Source: Salinivirgaceae bacterium
GTDB taxonomy: Bacteria > Bacteroidota > Bacteroidia > Bacteroidales > SZUA-534
NCBI GenBank assembly: GCA_017474765.1
Contig: JAFVGW010000059.1
Coordinates: 1-64,000 of the forward strand
DNA: 64,000 nucleotides
Reading direction: 5' to 3'
Shown here one piece after another: positions 61,626-64,000 of this stretch (position 1 is its first letter; every line of letters starts with the position of its first letter). The notes beneath the pieces are model-generated. The model worked only from the letters and a program-made list of their open reading frames with translations, was not told the origin of the DNA and searched no databases. The translations under genes and the position numbers were made by a program.

Positions 61626-64000
61626 ATGAATAAGATTAAGAATTCTGTAAGAAAACAACTCCTGTTGGCTGGTTCGTTGCTGATGTGTATCGTGACTTAT
61701 GGCGGTATTCCTTCGAAGTTACCTGGAATGCTAAAGGCCATGGTTGGCACTCAAAATACGTATGTGTATTCGCCTAACACACCAATACTAATTGAGGAAG
61801 TTTCTTCACAAAACCATCGTGTTATTGCGATAGAATCGCATGGAATAAAAAAATATGGTGATAGCTTTTATACTTATACTTTTGCGTTTACGTTTGAATC
61901 ATATAATGGCACACAGAGGGTTGTGGATAATTTGAATGGAATGCAAGACCATACACCTCAAGATTTAGATATGTATATGTGTTATGATACAGACATTCCC
62001 AATATAATAATAAATCAAGTTTCGTATAAGTCTAATGGAGAAGTTATAATTGGTGATTATATAACAAAATATGGGAATTTACATTTAGGATTTAATAATT
62101 CTTTTCAGATAAAAGGCGAGCCCTATCAACAAGTTGTTGTTCTTCCATTGATGGGATCATCCGAAAAATATAAATTTTTATATAAAAGTTACAATAAAAA
62201 TAGCGGTTCGCTTAGCAGTATAATTAGTAAGAGTGCGCCGGTTACTGCGGGCGATAGGGTGTATTTCAGCGCTGATAAAAATGGCGAGGGTGTAGATATT
62301 GCTGTTTTTGTGAAAAATGGTTATTATTTTAGTACATTAACAACCAGATATGAGGGAAAAGATTCTGAAGGAGAGTATGATGTATATTCTTTTGAAATGC
62401 CATTAACTGATGAGATATATGTATTTTCATATGTTAATAGTACGGCGGTTAATTATGATGGAGAAAGTCGAACATATAAATATTATAGCAGCAATTATAA
62501 GCTGTTTACCCCAAAAGTTTATCTAAAGCCAAGCTGTAGTTTTGTTAATGCGACAGAATATTCTTCAACATTATTTGTTCTAAATGATGCAACCGGTATA
62601 AAAATTCAAAACACAACCGGTTGTCCAATAAGGGTTAGTCGCAAAGATAATGGTAGTTATACTGTTATATCAAACAGTTTGGCATCTAATGCGGAAGTGG
62701 GAATAGATATCTCTAACTTGAATAAGTTAACAATTTGTTTGGAATCGGGTTTGTCGGGATCTGTTGGTAGTACACCTGCAGCAGGAAAGGTTGAAAAAAC
62801 ATATAGTATAACGCGGTTAAAGGCTTTAAATTTTAATGATAATAATGAGCCTATTTTATATAAAGTAAGTAACAATAATGGCGTATGTACTAATACCGCC
62901 GATGTTACAATTAAAAATAACGAATCCGATTGGGATTATCCATATTCCGGGTATAGATTCACAATTCAAAAAAACAATGAAACAGCAAAGGATTATACAC
63001 TTGAGAGAACGATAAAATTCAATAATTTACAACCAAATACAACGCTTAAACTAGTTAGGTCATATAGTGTGGGTTCCGGTAATGTAAAGAAAGAATTAGT
63101 AAAAACTATAACAATAGCAGATAAATACGGGACAAATTATTCTGTAAATACCACGTTAGATAAAAACATAATAGGCTGTGAGAACAACGACAAAACGGCG
63201 GCGACAATAACAGTTAATGCAACAGGAGGATTCTCTCCATATACATATTCAACTACGGGGAATGGCGTTCAGAATGGCAATGTTTTTAAATACAAAACGG
63301 CAGGTGGTAAAACGATAACAGTAACTGATAACTATGGTTGTAAGGTATCAAAAACCCAAAATATAGCATTCACTTCCATTTCAATATCTGTTGGTACAGA
63401 TGGTGTCAAACACATTACTGGTTGTTTGAATAATGCGGCCACAGCAGGTTCAATAACATTTTCGGCACAGAACGGAAGTGAGCCATATACATATTCAACT
63501 ACTGGGAATGGCATTCAGAATGGTAATGTTTTCAAATACCAAACGGCGGGGGACAAAACCATCACTGTTACGGATAAGAACGGCTGCCAGGCAAGTGTGA
63601 AAAAAGAAATTAAATTAAATAATAAGCTGACTCTCGATGTTATTCCTGAAGACCCCCAAAACGGTTACTATATAAAATGTAATGGAGGAACCAATAACCT
63701 AAAATTAGTTATTGGTGGAGGAAACGGGAATGAGAATGGAAATGACTATACGTTGGAATATGAAGATAAAAAAATTAATAATGTATCTAATAACAAGGTT
63801 GTTCCCTTGCCAAAGGGAACGCATAGTATTAAGATTTCAGATATAAAGGGTTGTAGTAAAGAAACAAGTATAACTCTTACCGAACCAGACAAAATAACCT
63901 TTACTACATCGCCAAAAGACGTTATATGTTTTGGCACAATGGGCAGTATTGAAGTGAAGAATGTGAGCGGAGGTGTAGGTGGTTATAAATATATTATTGA
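61626..64000 (+). CDS. Start of a giant surface protein with SprB-like repeats (cut by the window end)
   Basis: An ATG at 61626 opens a frame that stays open to the last base (at least 791 codons). It begins with a signal peptide (KQLLLAGSLLMCIVTYGG). An N-terminal domain without recognisable motifs is followed, from about residue 520, by SprB-like repeats with pattern PYTYSTTGNG, TAGGKTITVTD, NYGC. The family is known from mobile surface adhesins of gliding Bacteroidota that use the type IX secretion system. The C-terminal sorting signal, if any, is outside the window. It is the last visible gene of the operon. Confidence 0.8.
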   Translation, partial: MNKIKNSVRKQLLLAGSLLMCIVTYGGIPSKLPGMLKAMVGTQNTYVYSPNTPILIEEVSSQNHRVIAIESHGIKKYGDSFYTYTFAFTFESYNGTQRVVDNLNGMQDHTPQDLDMYMCYDTDIPNIIINQVSYKSNGEVIIGDYITKYGNLHLGFNNSFQIKGEPYQQVVVLPLMGSSEKYKFLYKSYNKNSGSLSSIISKSAPVTAGDRVYFSADKNGEGVDIAVFVKNGYYFSTLTTRYEGKDSEGEYDVYSFEMPLTDEIYVFSYVNSTAVNYDGESRTYKYYSSNYKLFTPKVYLKPSCSFVNATEYSSTLFVLNDATGIKIQNTTGCPIRVSRKDNGSYTVISNSLASNAEVGIDISNLNKLTICLESGLSGSVGSTPAAGKVEKTYSITRLKALNFNDNNEPILYKVSNNNGVCTNTADVTIKNNESDWDYPYSGYRFTIQKNNETAKDYTLERTIKFNNLQPNTTLKLVRSYSVGSGNVKKELVKTITIADKYGTNYSVNTTLDKNIIGCENNDKTAATITVNATGGFSPYTYSTTGNGVQNGNVFKYKTAGGKTITVTDNYGCKVSKTQNIAFTSISISVGTDGVKHITGCLNNAATAGSITFSAQNGSEPYTYSTTGNGIQNGNVFKYQTAGDKTITVTDKNGCQASVKKEIKLNNKLTLDVIPEDPQNGYYIKCNGGTNNLKLVIGGGNGNENGNDYTLEYEDKKINNVSNNKVVPLPKGTHSIKISDIKGCSKETSITLTEPDKITFTTSPKDVICFGTMGSIEVKNVSGGVGGYKYII
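63237..63587 (+). repeat. Two near-identical SprB-like repeat units
   Basis: Bases 63237-63341 and 63483-63587 encode almost the same 35 residues (PYTYSTTGNG, QNGNVFKY, TAG, KTITVTD, GC). The units lie 246 bases, or 82 codons, apart. Their similarity is far above that of the neighbouring sequence, consistent with recent duplication or gene conversion. Confidence 0.85.

Noticed and set aside
61626..64000. Complete type IX secretion locus
   Set aside because: The SprB-like repeats and barrel suggest a link, but none of the core gld/spr/por genes is in the window and the adhesin's C-terminus is outside it.

Overview
The window is about 64 kb of a Bacteroidota chromosome, most likely a member of the order Bacteroidales. 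The grounds are promoters of the Bacteroidota type (TAnnTTTG at -7 and a TTTG-like -33 box), family content (DUF3098, LptC beside a TPR protein, a CNNM/CBS protein, GxxExxY, DUF3990/DUF3791, SprB-like repeats), the pairing of ftsX with DUF3098, truB and queA, and a large NifJ-type pyruvate oxidoreductase typical of an anaerobe. The species cannot be fixed from the sequence. Almost everything up to 54 kb is on the minus strand. The exceptions are the GAF/PAS pseudogene, nifJ, a solute-binding lipoprotein and a tRNA-Arg.

Layout. 0.1-3.3 kb: a single-polypeptide restriction-modification enzyme broken by one frameshift, with a REP-like palindrome inside its reading frame. 3.4-4.4 kb: remnant of a repeat-containing reading frame and a HepT/MntA toxin-antitoxin pair between two near-identical terminators. 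4.4-7.3 kb: a nitrogen operon (porin, PII protein, ammonium channel) preceded by a short leader reading frame rich in Asn, Gln, Arg and Lys and by a terminator, together resembling an attenuator. 7.7-14.3 kb: the GAF/PAS pseudogene, nifJ and the solute-binding protein. 14.4-19.7 kb: queA, truB, DUF3098, ftsX, a small membrane protein, lptC and a TPR protein. 19.9 kb: tRNA-Arg(CCG).

20-50 kb is a large surface-polysaccharide locus. It encodes synthesis of UDP-ManNAcA (WecB, WecC), UDP-GalNAcA (TviB-like plus a WbpP-like epimerase), UDP-GlcA/GalA (Ugd plus epimerase) and GDP-fucose (Gmd, Fcl). It also has a WecA-like initiating transferase, several glycosyltransferases, a LicD protein, a Wzx flippase, a frameshifted Wzy polymerase and a WecG-like transferase. 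Accessory modules are scattered through it. These are a PIN toxin-antitoxin pair and a DUF3791/DUF3990 trio separated by copies of one intergenic repeat, a HEPN-like protein with a membrane TPR protein, an orphan SocA/MqsA-type antitoxin, a DUF1016 nuclease, and a GxxExxY gene between 29-bp inverted repeats exactly between gmd and fcl.

49.8-53.9 kb holds a SurA/PpiD-like chaperone, a CNNM/CBS protein and a lone HSDR_N domain protein. From 54 kb to the window end a plus-strand, AT-rich operon encodes five exported proteins: a small secreted protein, a probable outer-membrane barrel, a 954-residue unknown, a fibronectin type III protein and the start of a giant protein with SprB-like repeats. 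It looks like a cell-surface adhesin system and is not one I recognise as described.

Four single-base lesions (in the restriction enzyme, twice in the GAF/PAS gene, and in wzy) could be real mutations or assembly errors. No read data are available here to decide.
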